From positions 5,345-49,414 of the forward strand of contig JACRLW010000020.1 of the NCBI GenBank assembly GCA_016235155.1: a stretch of DNA of 44,070 bases, in the 5' to 3' direction. Positions 8,424-18,457 of the stretch are shown one piece after another. The position numbers were made by a program, and so were the translations under genes. The notes under the pieces are model-generated. The model saw nothing but the letters and a program-made list of their open reading frames with translations. It was not told where the DNA came from and ran no database searches. The stretch is from Planctomycetota bacterium. Lineage in GTDB: Bacteria; Planctomycetota; UBA1135; UBA2386. Within the stretch, counting starts at the first letter, position 1. The number at the start of each line of letters is the position of its first letter.

Positions 8424-10229
8424 ATGCGCACTCGACGAATGCTCGCGGCCTTCGCCCTCGCCATGCTCTCCGCGTGCGCGGGCGCGCCGCGCGCGTCGAG
8501 CGGACCGCCCGCCGACGAACGGGTCGTCCTCGCCGATCGCGAGGCGCCGCCGGTGCTCTTCGATCTTCCGCCCGGCGAAGTCCTGCGCCTCCTGCCGATG
8601 CGACGCGAGGGAGCACGCACCCGCGCGACCGACGCGATCGACGGCGCGGTCGTCGACGCCCTCCTGCGTGAAGCGCTGCGGCAGAGCGCGCGCTTCGACG
8701 TCGCCGCGGACCTCGAGGACGGCCCCGCGCGCCATGCCGTCCTGCCGGTGCTCGACGCGGGCTCCGGCCAGCTCGCCCTCGCCCTTCTCGACCAGAGCGG
8801 TGAGCATGCGCCGCTGCCGCTCGCGGCGGTGACCTTGCGCGCCGACGAAGTTCCCGACGCGATCGACGCGCTGGCCTGGACCGCGCGCCGCACGCTCGGC
8901 GATCCGGCGAGCGATGCCCCGCTGCGCTGCGCGAGCGCGTTCAGCTCCAAGGAGGAGTGCATCCGAACCACCGAGCGCGCACTGGCCCAACTCACGCAGG
9001 GTCGCACGCTCGGCGTGCAAGCGCTCGTCGACCGGGCGCGCCGCGCCGATCCGGGAGCGCCACTCGCCTGGCTCGCGGCGGCGACGCTCGCGCTCGCCAC
9101 CGGCGACGCGCACGAGGCGATCCGCGTCGCGGAGCAGGCGCCGCGGCTGCTCGCCGCGCGCCTCACGCCGACGACGCAGCACCGTCTCGCGCGCGTGTTG
9201 GTCCTCGCCCGCGCGCAGGCGAATCCGATCGACGCCGCGCGACACGACCAACAGCTCCTCGATCTCGGACTCGTGTTCGCGAACGATCGTCCCTTCGATC
9301 CGCACGGTCGCTACACGATCGCACTCGCGCACAACCACCTCGGCTCCTTTGCGGAAGCGCGCGACGTGCTCGCGGGTCTGCAGTCGCGCTGGCCGCGCGT
9401 GCCGTACGTCGCCTACCACCATGCGTTCGCTCTGCTCGGCCTCGCCCTGCCGCAGGAGGCGCTGAAAGTGCTCGACGACGGCGCGCGGGAACTGCCCGAC
9501 GAACTCGCCCTGCTCCCACGCGCGCTCGCCCTGTTCGGCGCCGGCGAGTGCCAGGAACTCGACGAACGTCTCGGGCGGCTCGCCCTTCGCGACCCGGACG
9601 GCTCGGCCTGGCGCCACGAACTGCTCCGCATGCGCGCGTCGCTCGCGATCCTCGAGCGTCGCGACGCCGACGCCGTGCGCTTCCTCCTGGAAGACCTGCA
9701 GTGGCTCCACGCGCGACCGACGGTGCTGTCGACGCGGACCATCGACGTCGCCGAAGCCGGTGATTCCCTCGTGCGTCTCGGCGCATCCCGCGAACTCGCG
9801 ACCCGCCTCGACGCCTTCCGCGCCCTGCCGACCCGCGACCGCGCGCTGAGCACCGTGCTCACCTGGCTCGGCGGACTGGTCTGCGTCGCGGTCGGCGATC
9901 CCGAGGGTGCGAGCCTCGCCGTGACGACGCTCGAGCGCAGCCAGGAAGACGTGTGGGCGACGCGTCTCCGCGCCGCGCGCGCGCACGGCCTCGGCCGCAT
10001 CGACGACGAAGCCCGCGAACTCGCGACGGCGATCCGCCTCGCCGACGCGCAACTCGATCGCGCCGACTTCGCGCGCGTGCTCGACGCGCTCGGCCGTCGC
10101 GAGGACGCGCACGTGATGCGACAGGACACGAAGCAGCGGCTGTTCGCCGTCCGGCTGCGGGGACCGCTCGAGCACCCGTTGCTCTCGCCGGCGCGCGCAC
10201 TCGCATGCGTCGCCGCGGCGGCCCGCTGA
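8424..10229 (+). CDS. TPR-type lipoprotein of unknown function
   Basis: A 601-residue lipoprotein starting at ATG 8424; the signal MRTRRMLAAFALAMLSAC has a perfect lipobox (LSAC, Cys18). Residues about 40-150 form an alpha/beta domain with a DAIDGAVVDALLREALRQS helix and later beta strands, faintly like the N-terminal domains that precede TPR arrays in TolB-N or CsgG-like proteins; that resemblance is weak. From about 165 to the end the protein is helical, with TPR-like pairs (for example GRYTIALAHNHLGSFAEARD). No enzyme motif was seen. It is divergent from the 755-residue TPR lipoprotein, and the shared build suggests related envelope roles. It converges on the GNAT gene with a 7-base gap. 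Confidence 0.7.
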   Translation: MRTRRMLAAFALAMLSACAGAPRASSGPPADERVVLADREAPPVLFDLPPGEVLRLLPMRREGARTRATDAIDGAVVDALLREALRQSARFDVAADLEDGPARHAVLPVLDAGSGQLALALLDQSGEHAPLPLAAVTLRADEVPDAIDALAWTARRTLGDPASDAPLRCASAFSSKEECIRTTERALAQLTQGRTLGVQALVDRARRADPGAPLAWLAAATLALATGDAHEAIRVAEQAPRLLAARLTPTTQHRLARVLVLARAQANPIDAARHDQQLLDLGLVFANDRPFDPHGRYTIALAHNHLGSFAEARDVLAGLQSRWPRVPYVAYHHAFALLGLALPQEALKVLDDGARELPDELALLPRALALFGAGECQELDERLGRLALRDPDGSAWRHELLRMRASLAILERRDADAVRFLLEDLQWLHARPTVLSTRTIDVAEAGDSLVRLGASRELATRLDAFRALPTRDRALSTVLTWLGGLVCVAVGDPEGASLAVTTLERSQEDVWATRLRAARAHGLGRIDDEARELATAIRLADAQLDRADFARVLDALGRREDAHVMRQDTKQRLFAVRLRGPLEHPLLSPARALACVAAAAR

Positions 10230-10236
10230 CCACAGC

Positions 10237-11118
10237 TCAGCCCTCACGCAGCAGCAGTCCGCATTCGCCCGCGGTGCGCATCCCGGCGCGTTCGTACGCG
10301 GCGCGCGCCGCGGCGTTGCCGGCGTCGACGTGCAGGCACACGAGGTCGAGTTCGCGGAGCAGCAGCCCGGCGACGCCGACGACGAGCGCCGTCGCGAGGC
10401 CCTTCTTGCGTTCGCCCGGCAGCGTGAACACCCCTTCGAGCACGGCCCCGGCGCGGCCGCGACTGCCGACGTCGAGTTTGCAGGTCGGACGACCGATCGG
10501 ACCGAGCACGTAGGTCCGACCCTCGCGCATGCGGCGGCGGACGCTCTTCTCGAGCCATGCGCGGTGCACCCGCTCGCGCGGCACGTGGAGGTCGGACTCG
10601 TTGAGGTCGAGAGCCGCCTCGCACAACGCGTCCGCGTCGGCGCGCACGGCGAGGCGAGCGCGCGCGGCGGATGGGGCCAGCCCGAGGAGTCCGTCCCTCC
10701 GGCAGCCGTAGTGGACCTGCGTTCGCCGCACGATCGGCGGCCGCGGATCGCGTTTCGCCAACGCCGTGATCAACGGCTCGGGCGCGAGCGCGATGCGCCA
10801 CGGCGAGGTGACCTGCATCAGCCCGGCGGCCCAGATCTCGGTCGCGTCGCCGGCGTCGCCGAGCGCCACGAGGTTGCCGCGGATGCCGAACCAGGCCACG
10901 GCGCGCAGGGCGCCATCGGCGTCGACCAGACCGTGCAGTTCGCCGCCGCCGTCCTCGTCGTCGAGCAGCGCGTTGGAGACATAGACGCCCGGCGCTCCGT
11001 GATCGGCGGCAAGCGCCGCGGCCGCGGCATGCGCGGGCCGGCGGAGCTTCTCGAGCCTGGGCGGGGCGAGTCCGGTCACGTCGCGCTCAAGGTTCCCGTG
11101 CGAACGGCCGATCGGCAA
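10237..11118 (-). CDS. GNAT family N-acetyltransferase
   Basis: About 293 residues. The C-terminal third has the GNAT acetyl-CoA fold: LEGVFTLPGERKKGLATAL (motif A with the R/Q-x-x-G-x-A pyrophosphate loop as ERKKGLA) and LHVDAGNAAARAAYERAGM (motif B). The N-terminal 150 residues form a second, poorly conserved domain, as in two-domain GNATs with a DUF4081-like N-terminus. The acceptor cannot be inferred. The start is uncertain: the farthest reasonable start is TTG at 11118, with no strong ribosome site, and an in-frame GTG (residue 14, in DVTGL) is an alternative. It is divergent from the small ORF at 11163. Confidence 0.78.
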   Translation of the reverse strand: MPIGRSHGNLERDVTGLAPPRLEKLRRPAHAAAAALAADHGAPGVYVSNALLDDEDGGGELHGLVDADGALRAVAWFGIRGNLVALGDAGDATEIWAAGLMQVTSPWRIALAPEPLITALAKRDPRPPIVRRTQVHYGCRRDGLLGLAPSAARARLAVRADADALCEAALDLNESDLHVPRERVHRAWLEKSVRRRMREGRTYVLGPIGRPTCKLDVGSRGRAGAVLEGVFTLPGERKKGLATALVVGVAGLLLRELDLVCLHVDAGNAAARAAYERAGMRTAGECGLLLREG

Positions 11119-11162
11119 CGGGCTGGCGCAGTTCGTACTGCGCCCAACCCACGAGCCTGTCC

Positions 11163-11486
11163 ATGGCGTTGACCGTCACCGCCGACGAAGTCGCCGGCCT
11201 CGTCCGTCTCCTCGCATTCGATCCCTGGTCGCTGACGCACGCGGAGCGACGCCTCCTCCGGCACGCTCACGGCCAAGACCAGCAGCAGTGGCTTCCGCGC
11301 CTGGTTCGCCTGGTCGAGCCACCACCGCCGGGCGCGGACTTCCCCGCCTTCCTCCTGGCGATGCCCCCCTTCGCCGACCTCCGCGACGGCATCGGCAAGG
11401 CGCGCACCGTGACCGAACTGGACACCGCGACCGCCGATCGCCTGCAGCGCTTCGTCGACCGCTACCGCGACTGGCTCGCGGGGTGA
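11163..11486 (+). CDS. Small hypothetical protein (107 aa)
   Basis: Starts at ATG 11163. Codon third positions are strongly G/C, like the neighbours, and the peptide looks like a real soluble, mostly helical protein: an amphipathic N-terminal half (VAGLVRLLAFDPWSLTHAE), a proline turn (EPPPPG), then a second helical half ending RFVDRYRDWLAG. No family is recognised and no catalytic residues stand out. It sits between divergent and convergent neighbours, with only 6 bases between its stop and that of the trehalose gene. Likely real because the 324 bases otherwise lack a gene and the frame is well biased. Confidence 0.55.
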   Translation: MALTVTADEVAGLVRLLAFDPWSLTHAERRLLRHAHGQDQQQWLPRLVRLVEPPPPGADFPAFLLAMPPFADLRDGIGKARTVTELDTATADRLQRFVDRYRDWLAG

Positions 11487-11492
11487 GACGGT

Positions 11493-13736
11493 TCAGGCTC
11501 TCTCGAGGACGGACCTCGGGCCGAGCAGCCGGGCAAGCAGCGCACGAACGCGGGCGGGCGACTCGATGCGGTACTTCGCGTGCTCGTCGCCCCGCCCCAC
11601 ATGCACCGCGATGGCGGTGTCGGGCAGCGCGCGGAACATGTCGCGATCGGCGCGGTCATCCCCGATGCACAACACCGCGTCGGACGGCGATCGATCCGCG
11701 AGGACGCGCGTGACGTAGGCGCCCTTGTGCACCCCGGCCGCACGCACCTCGACGACCCGGTGGCCATGCACGACCTCCACCGGCAGCCGGGCGAGCGAGG
11801 CCGACAGTTCGCTGAGGAGTTCCCGCGCTCGCCACGGACCGTACTCGGCGTCGGACTGCCGGTAGTGCCAGGCGAGTCCGCTGCCCTTCCTTTCGCGCGA
11901 GGTCCCCGGGCCCTCCTCGCACACGCGAGCCAGGATGTCGTGCACCGCGGGCAGCCAACTCAGGTCGACCCCGTCGAGTTCGTGCCATTGGGGCGAGTCC
12001 GGTGTGCGCCACGCGAAGCCGTGCTCGGCGCAGAGGTGGACGCCCAGGCCCGTCAACCAGCGATCGACGTCGAGCCGACGCCGGCCGCTGACGATGTGCA
12101 CCGCGTTGCGTTCGTCCCGCGCGAGAGCGCGGAGGAGTTCGCGCAGGGCGGGATCGGGCCGAGCTTCCTGCGGCGTGGGCGCGATCTCGCGCAAGGTGCC
12201 GTCGTAGTCGAGGAAGAGGAATCGACGCGATGCCCGCGTGATCGCGATTCGGACCCGCTCCTCCTCCTGGCCGCGGAGCAGGAGGCTCGTCCGGCGCCGG
12301 TTCCGGCGATTCGCCTCCGCCTGCCGGAGCAGGAACCGCGATGCCCACTTCGTGCAATCGAGGCTCCGCACGCGCTCCGCCATCGCGACGGTCCGTTCGC
12401 GCCGCTCGTCCTCGGGCATGCCGAGCGCGGTCTCGAGCGCGGTGGACGTCGACTCCACGTGCCAGGGGTTCACGAGCAGGGCTCGCGACAACACGTGGGA
12501 CGCTCCGGCGAACTCGCTCAACACCAGCATCCCGCGACACTCGTCGCCGAGAGTGGGTCGAGGCTCCTGACAGAGGACGTACTCCTGCGCGACGAGGTTC
12601 ATCCCGTCGCGGAGCGGCGTGCCGAGGCACGCGTCCGCGAATCGGTAGAGCGCGGCGAGCGAGACCGGGTCGACGCTGCGATGCAGGTACTCGACGGGTG
12701 TCGATCCGACCTGGCCGAAGCGGCCGTTGATCCGGCCGATGTGCTCCTCGAGTTCGCGCTTGAGTCCGGAGTAGTCCGGACTGTCCAGGCGCGACGGCAC
12801 GATCACCTGGAGCAGGGTCACGTGACCCCGAAGGTCCTCGCGTCGCTCGAGCATCCGCTCGAAAGCGCGCAGCTTGTGGCCGACACCCTTCGTGTAGTCG
12901 AGTCGCTCGACGCCGAGCACGATGCGACGGGCGCCGTATTGGGATCGGAGTTCGTCGATCCGCGCGGCGACCTCGCTCGAGTCGAGCAAGGCGTCGAAGC
13001 GAGCCACGTCGACGCCGATCGGGTGGACCCCGACCTCTACGCGTCGGTCTTCGAACGACACGCTGTCGTGTTCGACTTCGAGTCCGAGCACCCGGACGCA
13101 CGACGTGAGGAAGTGCCGCGCGTAGTCGATCGTGTGGAACCCGATGAGATCCGCGCCGAGCAGCCCGCGCAGCAGTTCCTCGCGCACGGGGAGCAGGCGG
13201 TAGACCTCGGAGGCCGGGAACGGGATGTGGAGGAAGAACCCGATCTCGAGGTCGTCGCGCGCTTCGCGCAACATCGTCGGCACGAGCATCAGGTGGAAGT
13301 CGTGCACCCAGACCCGCGCATCGAGCGGAGCGATGCGCAGGATCTCGTCCGCGAATCGCCGGTTGATCGCGACGTAGCTCCGCCAGGCCTGCTCGTCGAA
13401 GCTGCTCTTGTCGGCGAAGTAGTGGAAGAGCGGCCAGATCGTCTCGTTCGCGAGGCGGCGGTAGTACTGGGCCTCCTCCTCAGCGCCGAGGAACACCGGG
13501 TGCAGGCGCTGTGCGGCGAGGGCGGAAACCACCTCCGCTTGGACGGGTGGCTCGACCGGCGAACCCGGCCAGCCGACCCAATCGCAACCGATGCCGCGGG
13601 CGACTCCGTCCACCGCGGCGACGAGTCCGCCCGCCGTCCGCTCGAGGCTCAGGACGCCGTCGGTGAATCGCAATCCGACGGGCAGGCGGTTGCTGGCGAC
13701 GACGAGGGGCGTGGGTTGGATGTCGTCGGTCGTCAT
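11493..13736 (-). CDS. otsAB: Bifunctional trehalose-6-phosphate synthase/phosphatase (OtsA-OtsB fusion)
   Basis: A 747-residue fusion. Residues 10-475 are a GT20 trehalose-6-phosphate synthase joining a glucose nucleotide sugar to glucose-6-phosphate: VVASNRLPVGL (12-22), WVHDFHLMLVPTMLR (143-157), ERLDYTKGV (277-285) and RDGMNLVAQEY (376-386). Residues 500-745 are a HAD-type trehalose phosphatase: FLDYDGT (508-514, nucleophile Asp510), the IVSGRR motif, and a late GDDRADRDMF motif. One polypeptide therefore makes trehalose from the two sugar phosphates. The start is ATG 13736. It diverges from a GH15 enzyme, so synthesis and probable breakdown of trehalose or glucans sit side by side. Both catalytic halves look intact. 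Confidence 0.93.
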   Translation of the reverse strand: MTTDDIQPTPLVVASNRLPVGLRFTDGVLSLERTAGGLVAAVDGVARGIGCDWVGWPGSPVEPPVQAEVVSALAAQRLHPVFLGAEEEAQYYRRLANETIWPLFHYFADKSSFDEQAWRSYVAINRRFADEILRIAPLDARVWVHDFHLMLVPTMLREARDDLEIGFFLHIPFPASEVYRLLPVREELLRGLLGADLIGFHTIDYARHFLTSCVRVLGLEVEHDSVSFEDRRVEVGVHPIGVDVARFDALLDSSEVAARIDELRSQYGARRIVLGVERLDYTKGVGHKLRAFERMLERREDLRGHVTLLQVIVPSRLDSPDYSGLKRELEEHIGRINGRFGQVGSTPVEYLHRSVDPVSLAALYRFADACLGTPLRDGMNLVAQEYVLCQEPRPTLGDECRGMLVLSEFAGASHVLSRALLVNPWHVESTSTALETALGMPEDERRERTVAMAERVRSLDCTKWASRFLLRQAEANRRNRRRTSLLLRGQEEERVRIAITRASRRFLFLDYDGTLREIAPTPQEARPDPALRELLRALARDERNAVHIVSGRRRLDVDRWLTGLGVHLCAEHGFAWRTPDSPQWHELDGVDLSWLPAVHDILARVCEEGPGTSRERKGSGLAWHYRQSDAEYGPWRARELLSELSASLARLPVEVVHGHRVVEVRAAGVHKGAYVTRVLADRSPSDAVLCIGDDRADRDMFRALPDTAIAVHVGRGDEHAKYRIESPARVRALLARLLGPRSVLERA

Positions 13737-13821
13737 GGCGCGCGGTCCTGAGCGGGGTTCGTGGCGTGGACCGCGCGTGCCATGCGGGGCACGGGAGTCC
13801 GTCCGGCGCCGACCATACGCC

Positions 13822-13871
13822 GGGATCCGGCCGCGCGGGGTGACGCCGGGTCGGATCCCGAAGAAAAAAAA
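13822..13871. repeat. Inverted repeat and A-tract between otsAB and the GH15 gene
   Basis: GGGATCCG at 13822-13829 is mirrored exactly by CGGATCCC at 13852-13859, with 22 bases between; the pairing extends inward with one mismatch. Eight A residues follow at 13864-13871. The element lies in the 185-base divergent gap 13737-13921. Read on the plus strand it is a hairpin followed by A, not U, so it is not a normal terminator. An operator, a 5' leader hairpin or a curved promoter site are all possible. A ribosome site GAGGAAG at 13907-13913 precedes the GH15 start. Confidence 0.5.
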
Positions 13872-13921
13872 CGTCCCCGGACCGGCGGGTCGGGAGGGCC
13901 GCGGACGAGGAAGATCAGGGC

Positions 13922-15676
13922 ATGCGCTACGGGATCATCGGCAACTGCTCCTACAACGCGCTGCTCCGCGACGGCTCGGTGGAGTGGTTGTGCTGGCCGA
14001 GGTTCGACAGCTCGTTCGTGTTCGGACCGATGCTCGATCGCCGAGCCGGCGGCGCGTTCCGCATCGAGATGCCCGGCGCCGAGCGCATCGAGCAGGGCTA
14101 CGTCGAGAACACCAACGTCCTCCGCACGACCTTCCATGGCCAGGACGGCGTGCTCGAACTCCTCGACTTCGCGCCGCGCTTCTGGCAACACGAACGGGCG
14201 TTCCGGCCGACCGCCCTCTACCGCATCGTCCGGCCGCTCTTGGGCGAACCGCTCGTCCGCGTCGTGTGCGAGCCCCGCGGTGACTATGGCCGCCGCGCGG
14301 CGAGCACGTGGACCGGCAGTCATCACGTCGAATACCTCGGCCTCGACGCACCGGTACGACTGACGACCAACGTGCCGCTCACCTACGTGCAGGAGGGCAC
14401 GCCGTTCGTCGTCACGAGTCCTCGCCACTTCGCGCTCACCTGGGGGCAGCCGCTCGAGAGTCCGCTCGAAGAGACCGCCGAGCGCTTCCTGGACCGCACG
14501 ATCGACCATTGGCGCCGTTGGGTGAAGCACACCCGCGTGCCCCGCGACTACCAACGCGAGGTGATCCGCAGCGCGCTCGTCCTCAAGCTCCATCAGTTCG
14601 AGGACACCGGGGCGATCATCGCGTCGTCCACCACGAGCATCCCCGAACACCGCGGCAGCGGCCGTTGCTGGGACTACCGCTTCTGCTGGCTACGCGACGC
14701 CTACTTCTCGCTCCACGCGTTCGAGCGACTCGGTCATTTCGAGGAGATGGAAGGTTTCCTCGGCTGGCTGCGCGACATCGTCCATCGCTTCGGCGACGGC
14801 CGGCTCCAGCCGCTCTACGCGATCAACGGGCAACCTGACGTACGCGAGGTCGTGCTCGATCATCTCGAGGGCTGGGAGGGCGAGAAGCCGGTGCGCATCG
14901 GCAACCAGGCCCACGAGCACGTCCAGAACGACGTGTACGGCGAGATGATCCTCGCCATCTCCCGGCTCCTGCTCGACACGCGCTTCAGCGGGGTCGCGGG
15001 GCGCGACGGCGTCGTCGGTCTCGTCGAGCGCCTGCTGGCGCGGATCGAAACCCACCTGGACGAGCCGGACGCCGGACTCTGGGAACTCCGCAACCGCCGG
15101 CAACTGCACTCCTTCACCCTGCTCGCGCACTGGGCCGGGGCCACGCGCGCCGCGGAGATCGCCGAGGTCTGCCGGAATCCGGTCCTCGGGCGCCGCGCCA
15201 CGCAGGCCGCGGCGCGAGCGCGCCATCTGCTCGACACGCGGTGTTGGGATCCGCCCCGCGGCGTGATCACGCAGAGTGCGGAATCCGGCCACCTCGACGC
15301 CGCGCTCCTGCTCGCGTTGCACTTCGGCTACTTCGCCCAGGATGACCCGCGGGCCAGGAGCCACGTCCGCGCGATCCAATCGCGGCTGCAGGTCGATCGC
15401 CTCGTGCGTCGCTACGACGTCGAGGACGACTTCGGCGTCTCCGCTGCCGCCTTCACCGTGTGTTCCTTCTGGCTGGTCGAAGCGCTCTCGATCCTCGGCG
15501 AGCGGGCCGAGGCGCGCGAACTCTTCGACTTCCTCGTCGCCCGCCACAACGGCCTCGGCCTCTTCAGCGAAGACATCGTTCCCGGCACCTTCGAACTGAT
15601 GGGCAACTTCCCGCAGACCTACTCGCACGTCGGCCTGATCAACGCGGCCTTCCGCCTGTCGCGGGCCTGGGATTGA
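13922..15676 (+). CDS. Glycoside hydrolase family 15 protein (glucoamylase/trehalase-like)
   Basis: A 584-residue cytoplasmic enzyme (no signal peptide). It begins with the typical GH15 N-terminal beta domain (YGIIGNCSYNALLRDGSVEW), then the (alpha/alpha)6 barrel with WDYRFCWLRDA, RIGNQAHEHVQNDVYGE, GLWELRN (site of the proposed general acid) and MGNFPQTYSHVGLINAA (site of the second catalytic region). Family members hydrolyse alpha-glucosidic bonds in maltodextrins or trehalose. The neighbouring trehalose synthase makes trehalase activity a reasonable guess, but glucoamylase cannot be excluded. ATG 13922 has GAGGAAG eight bases upstream. It converges with the DUF255 gene, 21 bases between stops. 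Confidence 0.88.
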   Translation: MRYGIIGNCSYNALLRDGSVEWLCWPRFDSSFVFGPMLDRRAGGAFRIEMPGAERIEQGYVENTNVLRTTFHGQDGVLELLDFAPRFWQHERAFRPTALYRIVRPLLGEPLVRVVCEPRGDYGRRAASTWTGSHHVEYLGLDAPVRLTTNVPLTYVQEGTPFVVTSPRHFALTWGQPLESPLEETAERFLDRTIDHWRRWVKHTRVPRDYQREVIRSALVLKLHQFEDTGAIIASSTTSIPEHRGSGRCWDYRFCWLRDAYFSLHAFERLGHFEEMEGFLGWLRDIVHRFGDGRLQPLYAINGQPDVREVVLDHLEGWEGEKPVRIGNQAHEHVQNDVYGEMILAISRLLLDTRFSGVAGRDGVVGLVERLLARIETHLDEPDAGLWELRNRRQLHSFTLLAHWAGATRAAEIAEVCRNPVLGRRATQAAARARHLLDTRCWDPPRGVITQSAESGHLDAALLLALHFGYFAQDDPRARSHVRAIQSRLQVDRLVRRYDVEDDFGVSAAAFTVCSFWLVEALSILGERAEARELFDFLVARHNGLGLFSEDIVPGTFELMGNFPQTYSHVGLINAAFRLSRAWD

Positions 15677-15697
15677 CCCGAGGCCGGCGTCGTCCAC

Positions 15698-17839
15698 TCA
15701 CCGCGAGCCGGGAGCCAACGCCGCGCGCAACGCATCGGGTGAGCTGATCGGCGCATCGCAGACCCCCAGCCGGCAGACGTAGGCCGCGGCCTTGCCGTTG
15801 CGCGGGGTCTTGCCGGCGACGATCGGCGTGGCGGACTCGAGCGTTGCGGAGTTCGCGGGCGTGACGAGGACGATCGCGTGATGACGCGGCACCGCGTGGC
15901 GCGCGATCGCGAGCAGGGCCGCTGCGCCGGCCGCGTCGTCGCCTTGCGCGATGACGATCTCGCGCGGATCGCCGAGCGCGTGATCGACGCCGAGTACCAG
16001 GCCCGAGCAGGCGACGGGGAACTCCGCGAGCAGGCGATGGTGCGCGCGCAGCGCGGCGAGCGCGCGCTCGCGATACGCCGGGTCGCCGAGCAGGAGCGCC
16101 GCCGTCTGGTGCGCGAGCACCGCCATCGCGATGCCCGACGGCGTCGACGACTCCTGCACGCTCTGCGCGCGGGTGAGAAGCTCCTCGTGGTCGTCGGCGA
16201 CGGCAAACCAGGTCTTGGTCTCTGGGTCGCCGAAGTGCTCGTCGACGCGCGCGAGCAGGTCCTTGCTCGCGATCAACCAGCGCGGATCGAAGTCCGACTG
16301 GAAGAGCCGCAAGAGTGATTCGGCGACGATCGCGTGGTCCTCGAGATACCCGGGCAACACCGCGCGTCCCGCGCGCCAACTGCGCAGCAGGCGGCCCCGC
16401 TCGTCGCGCATCGACCCGAGCACGAAGCCCGCGGCACGTTGCGCCGCGACGAGCCAGCGCTGCTCACCGAGGAGCTGATGTCCGCTCGCGAGCGCACCGA
16501 TCGCCATGCCGTTCCACGCGGCGAGCACCTTGTCGTCGGTCGCGGGCGCCACGCGCGCGCGCCGCGCGGCGAGCAGGGTCGTGCGCGCGCGCTCGAGCGT
16601 CGCCGCGACGGTGGTCGCCTCGAGCCCGAGTTCCTTCGCGACGGCACCGACCGGCTTCGCCGCGAACAGCACGCTGTGGCCCTCCCAGTTGCCGGCGGAG
16701 CTCACGCCGAAGCGCGACGCGACGACCTTCGCGTCGTCACCCAGCAGGGCATCGAGCTCCTCCTTGCGCCACACGAAGTACTTGCCCTCGTGTCCCTCGC
16801 TGTCGGCGTCGGTCGAGGACCAGAAGCCGCCGCGCTCCTCCTGCATCTCACCGACGATCCAGTCGAGCGTGCGCCGCGCGACTTCGGCCCAGCGCTCGTC
16901 GCCGGTCAGTGCGAAGGCTTCGAGGTAGCAGTCCGCGAGCAGCGCGTTGTCGTACAGCATCTTCTCGAAGTGCGGCACGAGCCACGCGCGGTCGACGGCG
17001 TAGCGATGGAAGCCGCCGCCGAGCTGGTCGTGGATGCCGCCGTCGGCCATGGCGCCGAGCGTCTCGAGCGCCATCGCGCGCGCGCGTGCGTCGCCGCGCG
17101 CTCCGCGTCGCAGGAGGAGCAGGGTCTGCGCCGCGTGCGGGAACTTCGGCGCGTGGCCGTCGCCGCCGCCGAAGCCCTTGTGGTCCGGATCGAAGTGCTG
17201 GGCACTCTGCTCGACGAACCGATCGAGCATCGCGGGCTCCGGCTCGCCGGCGACGAGTTCGGGCGCGAGTTGGCGGTCGAGGTAGCCCGCCACCTTCTGC
17301 GCCTGGTCGACCACGAGATCCCGTCGATCGCGCCACAGCGCGTCGACGTGCTCGAGCACCCTTCGGAAGCCGGGCATGCCCTGGCGGTCCTCGGGCGGGA
17401 AGTAGGTGCCCGCGTAGAACGGCGCCCGATCCGGCGTGAGCCAGACCGACATCGGCCAACCGCCGTGGCCGGTCATGCCCTGGACCGCGGCCATGTAGAT
17501 CTCGTCGAGGTCGGGCCGCTCCTCGCGGTCGACCTTGATGCACACGAAGCGCTCGTTGAGGAGCTTGGCGATCGATTCGTCTTCGAAGCTCTCGTGCTCC
17601 ATCACGTGGCACCAATGGCATGCCGCGTAGCCGATCGACAGGAAGATCGGCTTGTCCTCGTCCTTGCTGCGCTTCAGCGCGACAAGACCCCACGGATACC
17701 AGTCGACGGGGTTGTGGCGGTGCTGCAGGAGATACGGCGAAGTCTCGTTCGCGAGATGGTTCACGGGGCGGTCCTGGGTTCGCGGGGGCGACGCGAGGAG
17801 GAGGCCGACGACAACGACGATTCCGGGCCGGGCACGCAT
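15698..17839 (-). CDS. DUF255 thioredoxin-domain protein (YyaL/SPATA20 family)
   Basis: A 713-residue protein starting at ATG 17839 with an N-terminal hydrophobic signal ([14 protein letters not shown]), so probably exported. The N-terminal thioredoxin-like DUF255 domain carries [20 protein letters not shown] (31-50) and CHWC (74-77) in [17 protein letters not shown], then [11 protein letters not shown] and [12 protein letters not shown]. Residues about 190-600 look like an (alpha/alpha)6 barrel as in N-acyl-glucosamine 2-epimerase-like enzymes, and the tail is a small alpha/beta domain. Family members are widely annotated as thioredoxin-domain proteins of unknown reaction. It is divergent from the small lipoprotein at 17911 (71 bases apart). 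Confidence 0.9.
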   Translation of the reverse strand: MRARPGIVVVVGLLLASPPRTQDRPVNHLANETSPYLLQHRHNPVDWYPWGLVALKRSKDEDKPIFLSIGYAACHWCHVMEHESFEDESIAKLLNERFVCIKVDREERPDLDEIYMAAVQGMTGHGGWPMSVWLTPDRAPFYAGTYFPPEDRQGMPGFRRVLEHVDALWRDRRDLVVDQAQKVAGYLDRQLAPELVAGEPEPAMLDRFVEQSAQHFDPDHKGFGGGDGHAPKFPHAAQTLLLLRRGARGDARARAMALETLGAMADGGIHDQLGGGFHRYAVDRAWLVPHFEKMLYDNALLADCYLEAFALTGDERWAEVARRTLDWIVGEMQEERGGFWSSTDADSEGHEGKYFVWRKEELDALLGDDAKVVASRFGVSSAGNWEGHSVLFAAKPVGAVAKELGLEATTVAATLERARTTLLAARRARVAPATDDKVLAAWNGMAIGALASGHQLLGEQRWLVAAQRAAGFVLGSMRDERGRLLRSWRAGRAVLPGYLEDHAIVAESLLRLFQSDFDPRWLIASKDLLARVDEHFGDPETKTWFAVADDHEELLTRAQSVQESSTPSGIAMAVLAHQTAALLLGDPAYRERALAALRAHHRLLAEFPVACSGLVLGVDHALGDPREIVIAQGDDAAGAAALLAIARHAVPRHHAIVLVTPANSATLESATPIVAGKTPRNGKAAAYVCRLGVCDAPISSPDALRAALAPGSR

Positions 17840-17910
17840 CGGGTCTCGTCCTTACGACCGATCGCTGCCGCGGCAAGCTCCGACTCGCCGGTTATCCTCC
17901 CGCACCGTCG

Positions 17911-18432
17911 ATGCGCTCGCCCCTGCTTCCGTTCCTCGTCTTCCTCGCGGCCGCTGCGACCGTCACCTCGTGCGGCGGCGGCGGCGGTGGCGGCGCTCCC
18001 GGGTCGGTGCTGCCCAAGCTGCTCATCGACGACCTCACCGTCTCGCTGGCTTCGCCGCGCGGCGCATTGATCGTCGGCCTCGCGGGGATGCCCGGCGAAC
18101 TGCCGCCGCTCGCGCAGTTCGATCTCGCCGCGGACGGGACCAGGATCGCCTTCGACGGCACCGCGGAGTCGATCGTCGCCACCGCGACCCTCGACGCCGA
18201 ACTCGTGTCCCCGGGCCGTGTGCGGGTGGTGGTCGGCGACGCGATGACGAAGGACTCCCCGCCGCCCCTGCCGAGCGGGGCTCTGCTGCGCTTGCCCTTC
18301 GCGCTCGGCCCGAGCGCACGCGCCGGCGACGTCGTCGAGGTGCGCGCGCTCGCCCCGCTCGGCGCGGACGCCGGCGGCGGCGCCAAGGCCTTCGACACAG
18401 CTCCCGTCGTCGCGCGCGTCACGGTGCGCTGA
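17911..18432 (+). CDS. Small lipoprotein with cohesin-like domain (tentative)
   Basis: A 173-residue protein from ATG 17911. The signal ends in a lipobox VTSC (Cys21), followed by a seven-Gly linker. The rest is beta-rich with the pattern VSLASPRGALIVGLAGMPG, LAQFDLAADGTRIAFDG, PGRVRVVVGDAM and LLRLPFALGPSARAGDVVEV, which resembles the strand order of cohesin-type domains. The similarity is by eye and weak. Cohesin-like lipoproteins bind partner proteins; no dockerin is visible nearby. It converges with the large TonB-like gene (25 bases between stops). Confidence 0.6.
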   Translation: MRSPLLPFLVFLAAAATVTSCGGGGGGGAPGSVLPKLLIDDLTVSLASPRGALIVGLAGMPGELPPLAQFDLAADGTRIAFDGTAESIVATATLDAELVSPGRVRVVVGDAMTKDSPPPLPSGALLRLPFALGPSARAGDVVEVRALAPLGADAGGGAKAFDTAPVVARVTVR

Positions 18433-18457
18433 ATCGCAAGGGTGCCACGGCCGCGAC

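Noticed and set aside
8345..9166. Upstream extension of the HExxH lipoprotein frame to 9166
   Set aside because: The extension lies opposite another lipoprotein gene and lacks protein-like sequence; the signal peptide starts at 8344.
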